A stretch of 64,000 nucleotides of DNA, from the NCBI GenBank assembly GCA_950295325.1, contig OX485808.1, forward strand, positions 19,674,527 to 19,738,526, written 5' to 3'. Origin of the DNA: Polytrichum commune. Lineage: Eukaryota > Streptophyta > Polytrichopsida > Polytrichales > Polytrichaceae. How positions within the stretch are numbered: the stretch's first letter is position 1; each line of letters begins with the position of its first letter. This document shows positions 35,708 to 47,389 of the stretch, in pieces. The notes under the pieces are model-generated. The model made no database searches, was not told where the DNA came from, and saw only the letters and a program-made list of their open reading frames with translations. Made by a program: the position numbers and the translations under genes.

Positions 35708-37900
35708 AGTACCCATGAAGCCACCATAACGAGGGAGGGGTCCGACTCCCCCATGCGCCCATCTCTCCAACATGTAAGTTACGCCATACATCACCCTGCC
35801 CGCAACCGAGCCCAACTGCTGCCCGGAAAAAATCTACACTGTCCATTCACCGAGGGCACCCCCATGGCCCAGATTGCACATGCCCTTGGGCTCATAGGAC
35901 ACACCCTAGTGACACGGGTAGCTATAAGTCACTCGATTAAAAAGCTTGCCAAAATAATCAATGGGCTTTGCATGGACGACACTTTTGCTTTGGCTTTAGT
36001 GGCCTTTGGATCCTTGTTTTCTTGCCTAATTAATAACCTCACTTTGTTTGTGGACGCTCATTCTGCCATATATGTGTGCACATGTTTTTTTTGTGTGTGT
36101 GTGTGTGCGCAATATCGAGCCTTTCATGAACATAGTAATTATTTGTGACTGGGTACTATACTTCCTCAGGCAGGCATGAAGAGTGTGAGCCCTTGACAGA
36201 CTGATGACATATCCTTCCATTTTCAAGTCTCCAGCTACCCTAGTTGATGAATTTTGTCTTGGAACGATCGGATGAGCTTTTGTCGTTACTATTAAGAGGT
36301 CGAAATTCTACCACACCACCTCGAAGGTATGTGGTCCGATTGTGGCCATCGATCAAATCGGGAGTTGTCTCCTCCGGTATGAGCATGATCACACATTGTG
36401 CACCAAACATTTTTTATACTGGACAACATGCATGCTCACACTAGGGTCAACTGTTGGTTGCTTCTTGGAAGCATGAGGAGTCTCTCTTGATAAGGGAAAG
36501 TTCATCTCTCTTCGAAATTTATTGTTGTTGAAAGGGATTTGTCATCGTACTCATAACAACCTCACTCATGGTAATGTGGTGCAGTTTCGCATGTTCTCTT
36601 CGCTACATACAAGACAAGAACTCCTATCGAGATGGAAACCCTCCCATTGGTGTGGGCCAATTGTTGGTCGTAGCGTGGGCATGCTATAACACAAAGGGTT
36701 GCTGAATTGGGTTACATTGATTTGGAGGGGAGTGGTCATGCTCTATGTCCCACACGCGCACTCTACATGAGCTTTATGAATTATGGGTCCCATGACCATC
36801 AATAATTTCATAGAATATTACACAAAGTTTTACATAGAAATAGTTGAAGCAAAGAATCTACTTGGTCAATGCTTATGAGGTACTAATAGTTGATCCTCTA
36901 TAGAGGAGTTGAAATTCATCCTCTTTAAAAGGGCGGAAGGCGTTAGAGGAGAGAGCATGATAATGAGAATGTGTGGGAACCTCTTTTGTTCAAATTCCTT
37001 TTAAAATTGGCGGTATGGGATAACATGTGAACATGCTCTAGGAAATTGTGAAATACATAGATTGTCATTTCATTTATGTCTAGGAACGGAGGTGAGATGA
37101 AAAAGTTATTAGAGGTCAAGGCGGAGATTCACTTTTCACATATGCCCTCTCAGTCATGTTAACTTATGAACCTAGATTAGTGTCTTTTTAAGCACACATT
37201 GTCCAATCTAAATGTGGCATGTGTCTTTTTCGGTGTCCATTCCTAACTACTAACCTTGCCATATACCACTCAAATGTAGGTGTCCAAATAAGAAGAGTGA
37301 ACGCATAAGGCCCACTGTACCTTATCAATGTAACCTATTCTCATCATAAATATATTGGAGAGTCCACCATGTGTTCCTCACTACATCCTAATCTCCATGG
37401 TGCCACTCCCTCTCTTATATCCCGAAACCCTAGGGAATGGATGTGCATAATTTAAACCTCCCTCCTTGTTGTCACATCGCCCTCTCATATATCACAGATT
37501 TTGACATTACAAATAATCCACCAAAGAATCCAAACCACAAGCTCGCACGCATCATGTTGTCATCATTGTCATTGTTGCAATGTGGATTTTGTGTTATTCC
37601 ATAATGTCACATGCTACACTAATCCTCTATCGTCACGCATCCATGTTAACATTGCATGCCTCCTTAATATCACATGCACTTTGGTTGCCACATGCATGAT
37701 TTTAAGGAGGTTAGAGTGTATTTTACCCCTACTTTACATCCTCCTTGAAAAGATTGTCAAAGAACCATGGGTACACATATGTCGTCAAGATTGAGATAAA
37801 TTTTGAAAGAAATAACAGGTTGGACCAAGGTCACAGTTTCCAAAATGCAATGCTCTGCTTGAAAGTTCAAATAGACACAGGAGGTCAAAAAGGAAGCAAG
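35708..37900. other. intergenic; (GT)n microsatellite, otherwise nothing recognised
   Basis: A TTTTTTT(GT)n tract lies at about 36085-36108. Short ORFs only; no domains or bounded repeats found. Confidence 0.4.
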
Positions 37901-37979
37901 GTCCAGTTTTAATGTTGGATGGATGAGAGGCACACTATAACTATGCGATAATTCCCTCTCGCTGTTGGCAAGTGGCAAC

Positions 37980-38215
37980 TTACATAGAGAGGGAATTATT
38001 GTATACGAGTGTATCTTTCATCCATCCAACATAAAAACTCGACCTCTCTATAAATTTGTTCCCTATTCATCTCAAATGACTTCGAGGCTCACGTACACTA
38101 CTTCAGGCTTCTTAAAGCTAACTCAAAGAAGTAACCTCCGGGTTGCATATTACTTTGGGGCTTTTATGTTGGATGAATGAGAGGTCATCACTTGTATGCG
38201 ACATTTCCCCCTCTT
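37980..38215. repeat. MITE-like inverted-repeat element, family 'GAGAGGGAATTAT', copy 1
   Basis: The left end AGAGAGGGAATTATTGTATA and the right end (complement of ...GCGACATTTCCCCCTCTTTT) are inverted partners. Subterminal 'catccatccaacataaaa' at the left pairs with 'ttttatgttggatgaatgag' at the right. A partial inverted copy lies just upstream (37905-37970). The same structure recurs at 59368-59606. Confidence 0.5.
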
Positions 38216-39736
38216 TTCATAACCGTAGCATTATTAAACAATGTGTGTTCGTTCATGTGGGCCTTGAGAACCTAATCGTGGGATGCTCCAACCTAATGCA
38301 AAAAGACTCAGATCAAAGCTAAATCTGCACTAGGTTGGGCCATCCCATGATTATATTTTCTTAGGGTCCACATGAACGAAGGCACGATTGCTTAATAGTG
38401 TTGTGACTTGTATGTAGTTTATATTCAAAAGAATTAAGTTGCCCAGTCGCGGATATTCGATGTATGGAGAACCACGTAGGATTCACTTTTTCCATTGAAT
38501 GGCTGACAGAATGATAAAGTAGTGCCTGATACAATGAGCATTTCTTCCTCAAATTATAAGATGATATTTACATGCCCATGGCAGTCTTTTCCGCACCTTC
38601 AAACACTCATAACCGGCCAAGAGAGACGTGGACGATGATGATCCACGGGTAGCAACAAAATACATCACCTATCCGAGTTGATAAAAAGGGGCATAATTGG
38701 GTATGCTCATGGACGTGAATGGGAGGTTATGAATGAAATGTTCTTTGTGCGTAGAGAAAAGGCGCATAGGAACTATTGCAAGTGCTTTCCGCGATCACTT
38801 GTGTTTCGCCCTATAACTTACTTTGTGGAGATATGATGTGGAAAAACGATAGTTCTTATTAGCCTATTCATATATGACTTTGGGAAGTGCAAGGCTTTAA
38901 TTTGTATATGACCTCGTATGGTGTGATGTCTATTTTGAATTGATGATGTGATGGTGAAAAACTTATAACATTGCTAAGCTCCACGTGTCACTGACCCTAC
39001 GCAAGAAAATCGTACGACCAAGGACTGGGTATGAACATGTTGTGATTCTCAAAGGGAAAACAACGGCTTCAGTCTTGGTGTTGTGGCGAAGTCTCCATGG
39101 AACAAGGCATCTCTTTTATTGGCTCTGTCTATAGGACAGAGACTATGCATCAACTTCTTCGTTTCAAGAGCAAATTTCCTAACCACTTATGAGCCCAAAA
39201 TGAGTGCTCATATTTGTTTTATGTTTAGAATTTATTTAGAATTGCATTTGAAGTGTTATTGAAATAATCAAAAGTATAAAAAGAGTGAGGATTGGTGTGG
39301 TTTATGTTTTAGGCCTTAAGCCTATTTTGGGTGGTTAATTAGAAGCTGAGTGGCATTAGGAAGAGTTTTGGCTAAGTGAGTAGTGTTTGGTGAAGCAAGG
39401 AGAAGTGCCTTGGAGTTAAATGTTTGATTTAGAACATGTTTGTGTTGGTTTAGGGGGTGAGGATTTAGTGGATAGGATAAGGTCCTACTAAGTAGGAGAA
39501 GGTTAAGGGGTTTGTGGTTTGGGTGCCCTCTCTCCCTTTTTCTCTTCTCTCCTCTCTTCACCTCTCTCTATCTTTCTCTCTCTCTCTCTCCTCTCTAGGA
39601 TTTGGAGCTCTTAGAGCTCAGAAGAATGCGGGATTTAGAAGGATACTTATTGAAATTAGTGGAATTAGGTAGGGAAATTAGTTAGGAGACTTAGTGAAAT
39701 TAGTGGAATGAGGTAGGGGAAGTAGTTATGGGCCTT
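38216..39736. other. intergenic, nothing recognised
   Basis: AT-rich with short ORFs; CT-rich stretch at 39530-39598 just before the tandem array. Confidence 0.35.
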
Positions 39737-40470
39737 AGCTAGAAGGTTGGATTAGAGAGTGTTGGTTTAGCCTCGAAGGCTTGGCCTAAGTAGCTGCTGG
39801 AAGCTAGAAGGCTGGATTAAGGAGTGCTGGTTTAGCCTCGAAGGCTTGGCCTAAGTAGCTGCTGGAAGCTAGAAGGCTGGATTAAGGAGTGCTGGTTTAG
39901 CCTCGAAGGCTTGGCCTAAGTAGCTGCTGGAAGCTAGAAGGCTGGATTAAGGAGTGCTGGTTTAGCCTCGAAGGCTTGGCCTAAGTAGCTGCTGGAAGCT
40001 AGAAGGCTGGATTAAGGAGTGCTGGTTTAGCCTCGAAGGCTTGGCCTAAGTAGCTACTGGAAGCTAGAAGGTTGGATTAATGAGTGTTGGTTTAGCCTCG
40101 GAGGCTTGGCCTAAGTAGCTGCTGGAAGCTAGAAGGCTGGATTAATGGGTGCTGGTTTAGCCTCGAAGGCTTGGCCTAAGTAGCTGTTGGAAGCTAGGAG
40201 GTTGGATTAATGAGTCATGGTTTAGCCTCGGAGGCTTGGCCTACGTAGCTGCTGGAAGCTAGAAGGCTGGATTAATGGGTGTTGGTTTAGCCTCGAAGGC
40301 TTGGCCTAAGTAGCTGCTGGAAGCTAGAAGGCTGGATTAAGGAGTGTTGGTTTAGCCTCGAGGCTAGGCCTAAGTAGCTGCTAGCTAGCTAGAAGGTGGA
40401 CTAAGGAGCTGTTGGCTTAGCGGAGGGCTTGATTAAGGAGCTGCTGGCTTAGCGGAAGGCTGGAATTTAA
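39737..40470. repeat. tandem array with a 65-bp unit, about ten copies
   Basis: 'gctggattaa' recurs at 39811, 39876, 39941 and 40006, exactly 65 bp apart, and the periodicity runs from 39737 to about 40390. Each unit carries 'tggtttagcctcgaaggcttggcctaagtagctgctgg'-type blocks. The central units are almost identical. The outer ones diverge, and the array decays to shorter 'aaggagctg.tggcttagcgg' pieces up to 40470. No coding role is seen. Confidence 0.93.
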
Positions 40471-41452
40471 GGCCGGATGTAGGAAGAATTAATTAGGAGA
40501 TCATCTCCTTAGTGAATTAGTGGAGTTGGCTCACATAACTTAGAGGGTGGAATAAGGGAATAAGCTTTAGTAGGGATTTGAGTGTGGGGTTGTGAATTAG
40601 TGTAGGAGGAGGGGAATAAATAGAGAAGAGCATTTTTCAATGCTTGTACTCGCATTATGGAATAAATTGGTGTGCAAGAATTGAATGGAAGGTGAAATGG
40701 AATTGTGCGAAGTTGGTAAGAGGGAGTGATGTGAATACGAATGTGATCCCCATTCCCTCACCCGGACTAGGACGCTTAAGGGTGGGTGATTTGGCCTCAC
40801 ACCACTTTGTGTTCACACTTGGACGTTACTTGTCCTTGTTATTTTTGGTCCACTTTATGTAATGTGGATGTTAACTATAGTTTATATATATATATAAGTG
40901 CTCCCTAAAATGCATTGAAAGAAATCTAGTTAATTATAGTTATTTCGGTAGTTCTTGATTATTTATTTAAAACAATTTGGGTGATAAATGAGTAGCTTCG
41001 ATCCTCGACCTGTATTTGAGAAGAAGGTGCACAAAATCCAAAAAAGGTTTGGTATAGTGAATAGCCATGAATTGGCATGAGCAAAGTGGACAACTACAAT
41101 TGTAGTCTTTCATAATAAAGGACAGAGCCTCATGGTTCTACCGTTTTCTTGTTTAAAGAGGGCAAGGAGCATGAGGCTTAGTCAAGTGTTATGACATGCG
41201 TGTGATAAAATTGCCTCGTAAACGCTTCTATTATGGAACCATTTTCAAAACTTGATGGCTTTTATATGATGTTTGGTAGTTATAATCTCATTTCATAGTA
41301 GGATTAAAAGGCAATTGCCGTGATAAGTTAGTTATTGCCTGTAACCACCTTCTCCTTCCTCCAGACTTAATAAGAAGAAGGTTAGCCAAGAAAGAAACAT
41401 GCTATATGGTTTTGTAGAAATCAGGCATAGTTTCCTAGAAAGCAATAGTTGT
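40471..41452. other. intergenic, nothing recognised
   Basis: A short (TA)n tract lies near 40884-40896. No gene features. Confidence 0.4.
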
Positions 41453-41461
41453 AAAGATCAC

Positions 41462-41775
41462 GAGCCCCCAATGAGGAGGTTGTGGGTTCTATTCCCCATG
41501 CCGGCGTGGTGCTCACCACCTTAGTCCACCCAACTATGGTGGGGGGTCCTTGGACCTTGTTGTATGGGTACCTCAAAGCCCTTTGGGGGGATACCATGTC
41601 CGGTATCTTCAAGGCACTAGTGGCTAGCTAGGAACTAGTATTGTGTGTCACTTTAGTGCCCATCCTCGAAAGGGGAGAATAGTATTGGCCCAATGTCCCC
41701 TTGTCCGGTGGGCATCGGGTCATTGACATTACGAACCCTTGCTAAAAAGGGACCGGTATTTTTATCTATCTATCT
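41462..41775 (+). mobile_element. SINE-like retroposon
   Basis: A 314-bp unit is flanked by the 9-bp direct repeat AAAGATCAC (41453-41461 and 41776-41784); the similarity extends to 'aaagatcac(c)gag'. Near the 5' end GGTTCTATTCC (41484-41494) closely fits a pol III B box (GGTTCRANTCC), and the 3' end is a simple (TATC)n tail. A bounded unit with long target duplications, a tRNA-like head and a simple tail is how plant SINEs look. The A box is not convincing, so the head may be 5'-truncated. Confidence 0.6.
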
Positions 41776-41784
41776 AAAGATCAC

Positions 41785-43770
41785 CGAGACTCAACAAATG
41801 AGACCGGGTAGATAGACACAGGGCCAAGAAGACAATAGACTTGAGAGAACCAAGAGATTTGGATTCTTGAAGTAATTAAATTATGAAGTTAAGAGTAAGC
41901 ATGGCCCTCATGTGCAATTGTCTTTTTTATATCGGAAGTGGAATATTGATTGCAATCGGTTGTGTGTTGAAGTAAAGGAAAGAACATGTAAGTGTGAGAG
42001 AAGTGGCTATCAATATAATTTTGAGTAAGTGAGTTGATAAGAGCATGAGTGAGTCACTTGGAGATTGTGAGAGTCAAAGTTGAGTAATGGCGATAGGTCG
42101 TGTGTGACAGTTGGGCAAGAGGTTTGGGTGAGTGTGGGCTATCAAGAATGAGAGTTGGTTGATATTATAATTGAGACAAATAGTATGTGGACCATGGCCT
42201 AAAGGATACTACCTTGCCAAAGAGGAAAGTGAGAAGTTAAAGGCTATGAGAGCCGATATTAAATTTGGTTGAGGAAATCTTGGCGATAGCTTGAGAGGCA
42301 AACTATGAGTGAGAATGCGAGAGGCAATGAAGACTAATTGTTATAAGAAGGGCGCTAGTCTTCGGGAAATGAATGAGGGAGTTGATTACCATAAGATGAA
42401 GAGTAATAGAGTTCAAGAAAGGTGATAGCATTTGATAATACCAAAAAGTTAGTTAGGAAGTTTGAGATGAAGAGTCAGTAAGTGGAAGAAAGGACTTGGG
42501 GCGATCACACCCCCTTACGTTTCGTAACCACGTGCGATAATGGGGTATCTAATGGGGGGATATTTATGCACCTCTCAATCATTTTTCCCTCCCTATTGTA
42601 GATTGAAAAACTACTTTGACGTATTTTTTAGCACCCTATATTTATTTGTAATTTTTTAGAGAGGATAATTTTTGGCGCAATATATTTTTTAATAAATTGT
42701 ACGAGTACCAAATAATAGACAAAATACTATAGTATTGCAAAATTGACTATGTGAGCAACAAACATTCCATTGCCCTAGACATTATCCTAATCATGAGCCA
42801 TTGACTATTTGCCAAGCTTTTGAGCTTCATGACTAACATTAAGGATTAAATTAGAGTAATAGGAGTCCACGCACATAGGACAAAATCACACATGATTAAG
42901 AAAGCACCAATGAACCATAAGAGTGTGAATGAAGCTTAATGAGGAAGTACGTAAAACACATAGATTATTATTGAAAACCTTAATCCAATGTGTGACATTA
43001 ATCCTTATAGAGACTAGCTCAGTCTTCCTTGAGACCTTGTATCATGGGTTGGTTTCCTTGGGTTAGTTTAAGTGATAGCAAAAACCTAACTACACCCTTA
43101 CCAAGTGTCAATGACCTCCTTGTTGCAATGCATATGAGCTTGAAACTATGTTCACTACAATCTATTGCAAAGAGGAAGTTAAACTAAGGACATATATTAC
43201 AACGTTCATCAAGTAAGTGAGTGTATTGTAACTAGGGTAATATATTTGAACTTGACTCAATCTTCATAAACATACATGTATTGGTCCAATTGGGAAAGTG
43301 TGGATAAGTATAACATTAATATTTGTTAGGGTCACTCTTGACATGCCAGGCTCAAAATGACAACAATTTGCATTGGAGATATTCAGATGATTTGAAATAT
43401 GATCTGGTAACGGGATTCAGAGGCGTGCATAGGGGATGGTTTTAGGAGGGGATCAAAATTAACACCCTCTACCTGAATTGAACTGCACATTTGTGAGCAT
43501 CTAGAGGTTGAGATGGGCCTTTGTGATCTTTAGGGGTTAACTTCTTTTGCTCCTTTCCCAACACATATAATAGTCTTTACCAACAACTTTTCTGGGCCCT
43601 TATTACACCGACATTTTAAAGCCAACCATTTTGGAACTATTCTCACTTTGATTTTATCCGCTCATCTATCTTATGCAGCGACCCATTGCCCATCTCAAAA
43701 GACTTTGGTGGTAGATGGGTCTTCAGTGGCTCGTTTTCTTAATTCGGCCCCGATACATTTGTTAGTACTA
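41785..43770. other. intergenic, nothing recognised
   Basis: AG-rich on the plus strand (41780-42500), then AT-rich. No ORF above 60 codons and no recognised repeat. Confidence 0.4.
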
Positions 43771-44060
43771 TGTGGTTTGGTGAGGATCAAAGAGAAAACA
43801 TCACAAATTGCACATTAAATAGAGTAGACGATGTTTCGAATATTCTATAGTTAATAGTGAACACAATTGGGAGGACCTATGTATTTAGTTAAGAAATCGA
43901 CAAACGTGCATTTCCAATAACCATAACTAAAATGAAGGATGCTTGATAATTTGGTTTTTGTACATATTTCATCATAGATTTGTTAAGGTAACAGAAGTTT
44001 TGTTGTGTAAATCTAATCGATAAAAGTTGAAGAACATGAAAAACGAACCAAATAACATAC
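43771..44060. repeat. Tourist-like dispersed repeat, copy 4 (inverted)
   Basis: Reverse-complement blocks of the family: 'ggtgaggatcaaag', 'gtgaacacaattgggaggacc', 'tgtgtaaatctaatcg', ending 'aacgaaccaaataacatac'. The outermost bases have diverged. Confidence 0.55.
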
Positions 44061-44974
44061 GTATACGTTACATTAACATTTTTTCAAGAAGGTTTTTGTT
44101 AGACATCCTTGATAGCCCGTGTTGGTGAACATATAAGTGTATTGACGAAAATTGAGCCAAGATTTCTTCCTTAAGGGGTGGACTCTTCATAGTGAGTACG
44201 AACTAATGTGAGTGTAAGAAAGGGTATATTTGAGGCATTAGCATAATAGTATACATAAAGGAGAGGTATCATTTTTCTCTAGTGTGTCATCGGAAAAGGG
44301 TATTAAGAAAATATGAAATAAAGGTAGATGTACAAAAGGCCCCCCTCAAATTTAGAGATTTTTTTGGAAAATAGATGTGTTAATTTTATCCAATGCACAT
44401 TTTCATCCACCGTTGTCATATGGTAATAGTCCTTAATGACAACCTTGTTCATTTTGGGTTTGCATTTTGGGTTCTAGGTGTTTACAAATTGGAGGTGCTT
44501 GGAGTGCTCATTGGCTTCATTGAGATCTGCTCTCCACATTGTGGCTGAGTTATTGTGTTTTTGTCTTTGTTTCTTTGATGCAATCATTGAGTTACATGTT
44601 GTGGATGAAAAAATGTTCAATGATTTTCTCATTGGAAAGTGAAGTTGGATTGCATATGTAATAAAGGGATATTTAATTCATGATTTATATGTAGTGGATA
44701 CATGTGCAATTGTGTTCAAGGCCACTTCACACACGTGACTGAGAGCTCGTGACCATTACACTTCAAGCACTCTCATTGGTGGAAAAGGCAGAGCCAGTCC
44801 AAGTTCGCTTCACACTACAGTTGAGGGACCAACGGAGTATGTGAATGCAAGATGGATGTAAAGTCTTCATGGATTCCTACATGGCATCAAATGGATCATG
44901 CTTCATGGTCACCTGGACTATTTTCCAAAACCACCTCTTGGAGGTAGGCCTAACACAAAACCGGGAGACCATGG

Positions 44975-45825
44975 CTCTCTAAATGCTCACAACCGTTGGT
45001 TTATTCTATTTTATCATGTGTGAGGGCCTGCATGAATAGAAATGCATTGAAATCGCATTTGGTTGAGGGCCCGCCGGTCACACTACACTTGAGGATCCGT
45101 GACCACACTACTACATGATTTTGGAGGTGTGTTGGGACGGACTTTGGACACTTTCTTTTGGGCTCTCATGATTTTATGGTCATGGTTCTTGGCTCACAAC
45201 CGTTGGTTTATTTTATTGTATCATGTGTGAGGACCCGCATGAATAGAAATTCATTGAAATAGCATTTGGTTGAGGGCCCGCCAGTCACACTACACTTGAG
45301 GATCCGTGGCCACTGGCCACACTACTACATGATTTTGGAGGTGTGTTGGGACGGCCTTTGGACACTTTCTTTTGGGCTCTCACAATTTCACGGTCGCAGT
45401 TCTTGGCTCACAACCGTTGGTTTATTCTATTGTATCATGTGTGAGGGCCTGCATGAATAAAAATTCATCGAAATAGCATTGGGTTGAGGGCTCGTCAATC
45501 ACACTACACTTGAGGATCCGTGACCACACTACATGATTTTGGAGGTGTGTTGGGACGGCCTTTGGACACTTTCCTTTTGGGCTCTCACGATTTCACGGTC
45601 GCGGTTCTTGGCTCACAACCGTTGGTTTATTCTATTGTATCATGTGTGAGGGCCCGCATGAATAAAAATTCATCGAAATAGCATTTGGTTGAGGGCTCGC
45701 GAGTCACACTACACTTGAGGATCCGTGACCACACTACATGATTTTGGAGGTGTGTTGGGACGGCCTTTGGACACTTTCTTTTGGGCTCTCACGATTTCAC
45801 GGTCACGGCTCTTGGCTCATGTGTG
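44975..45825. repeat. tandem array with a 204-214-bp unit, four copies
   Basis: 'ttggaggtgtgttgggacgg' recurs at 45121, 45335, 45539 and 45743 (spacing 214, 204, 204). Each unit also carries 'cacactacacttgaggatccgtg', 'ggctcacaaccgttggttta' and 'catgtgtgagggcc.gcatgaat'. The unit length is in the range of plant satellites, but the array is short. It could be internal to a larger transposon. Confidence 0.9.
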
Positions 45826-46105
45826 AAGTGGCCCTCCATACTCATCTGACAGGTGTGCTTTCTTTTCCAAGGGCAGGCATCCTGCAGGTAAAAAGGCAGG
45901 CCGGAGTTATGTATGTGAGCCTTCAAGCCCCAGAAGTTCATGTGGAGCTACCCACTCCATAAGCTCCCCTGACACACACACCATAAGCCAGAAAGGTATG
46001 CTATGGTGGCAATGATGGGACCACCAATGAACAGGGAGACCCGAACGCTGCCCCAAATTGTCTTATTAGTGTGGGTTGCCATTGGGAGTTTCGTGTTGTT
46101 GTGAT

Positions 46106-46500
46106 CTGCGTTCAAGATTGAAGCCCTCGTATGAGTTTCATTTTGAAGGGCTCCCAAATTTCAGCTCTTCAGTTGAAGAGTTGGTCCAAATCCGAGACGT
46201 CGATCTAAGAATATAGAAATGCAATACAACACTCACATTGAACTTGTGCATGGATTATATGGTACATGGTTCCAGTACAATGTGAAGAATCAAGAATTCA
46301 ACCATCTAACTCCACTTCTTGTAGTGACAATGCCCTACGCTTGTTGGTTCTTGTGGTGGGCAAATTTGATATTGAGGACTTCAAGTGACGTCTTCGTTTT
46401 CAATTTGGGGCTGCGTTTTGAAGGGATGTTTTGAGAGAGGTATATTATGAAGGGCCAAATCGCGTTTGAAGGGCATTGAAGACTTCAATCTTGAACACTG
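46106..46500 (-). mobile_element. hAT element, copy D (395-bp internal-deletion derivative)
   Basis: The ends CTGCGTTCAAGATTGAAG (two changes from the family end) and ...CTTGAACACTG are flanked by a perfect 8-bp target duplication, GTTGTGAT (46098-46105 and 46501-46508). Both arms match copy B, but the middle, including nearly all coding sequence, is deleted at about 46353. Orientation is the same as copy B. Confidence 0.9.
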
Positions 46501-46508
46501 GTTGTGAT

Positions 46509-47387
46509 GCTCCTTCACCGGGCCTTCAGCTAGCCTGATGAGTTCCATGTGGCCATTATTCTTTTTTTTGCACTTCCGGTAAAGGCTTTGTGCATGTAGG
46601 GTTGGGTCAATGCTAGCGCTCATGCTATTTGCGATGCCATCTTGTGAGCATGTGGGTTTAATTGTTTGCCTCCCGGGCAAGACCTAATATGCTCCCTTGT
46701 GCTCATGGATAAGGGGTTCTACTACCGGTGCTTTGGCTCCTTGTTGATCCCTCGGCTGATGATTTAGGGTTGCGGTCCACTTGAGCATGTGATGTGTTTG
46801 TTTGTAGTTTCTCCTCATTGTTTGCGCTTCTGTGTTGCTTAGCGTTGTCTAAGTTGTGTTCACCTCATCATTTGTTTGCGAGAGGGTGTTTGGATGTCAT
46901 CTTCTTGTTCTGGAGGTTCACCATGCAACGACCACTTCGTTCATGCTCTTACATGTTAATCGATGTTGTAATAAACATAGACCTTTGAAAAGAAAAAAAA
47001 ACTAAAAACCATGATTCCCAAAGTAGGGTCATATTTGCTAAGAGAAGAAAGCTTCTGAGATACAAGGGGTTCGCAACATTTTCTCCTTCAACTTACTTGA
47101 GTGGCACAAATCCCTAGCCCATACGTTGGTTAATGTGTATCACACTCTCCATCTTTTTCATTATTTATTTAGTTCGTTGAGACAAAAGATCAATAAACCA
47201 TCGTCAAGTAAATAAAGAACCAAAAAGACATGCCCCCTTCGAGAAGAAGCAAGGTCCCTCAAACGCAGTACACTGTCACATATAGAGAACCAAGTAACGA
47301 AAGACTACTCCCTAATCCACCAACCAAAGACAACCCCCAAACCACCACCAAGGACAAATCACAAACCACCAAAACAACAGTGCGACC
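46509..47387. other. intergenic, nothing recognised
   Basis: No domains or repeat ends. A Thr/Pro-rich 81-codon frame (47230-47475) straddles the left end of the next element and is unlikely to be real. Confidence 0.35.
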
Positions 47388-47389
47388 TA

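Noticed and set aside
39737-40470. CRISPR array, from regular spacing.
   Set aside because: The whole 65-bp unit repeats, with no unique spacers, and the genome is a plant's.
41462-41560. A tRNA gene suggested by the B-box-like GGTTCTATTCC.
   Set aside because: No cloverleaf can be drawn around it and the unit has SINE-like borders and tail.
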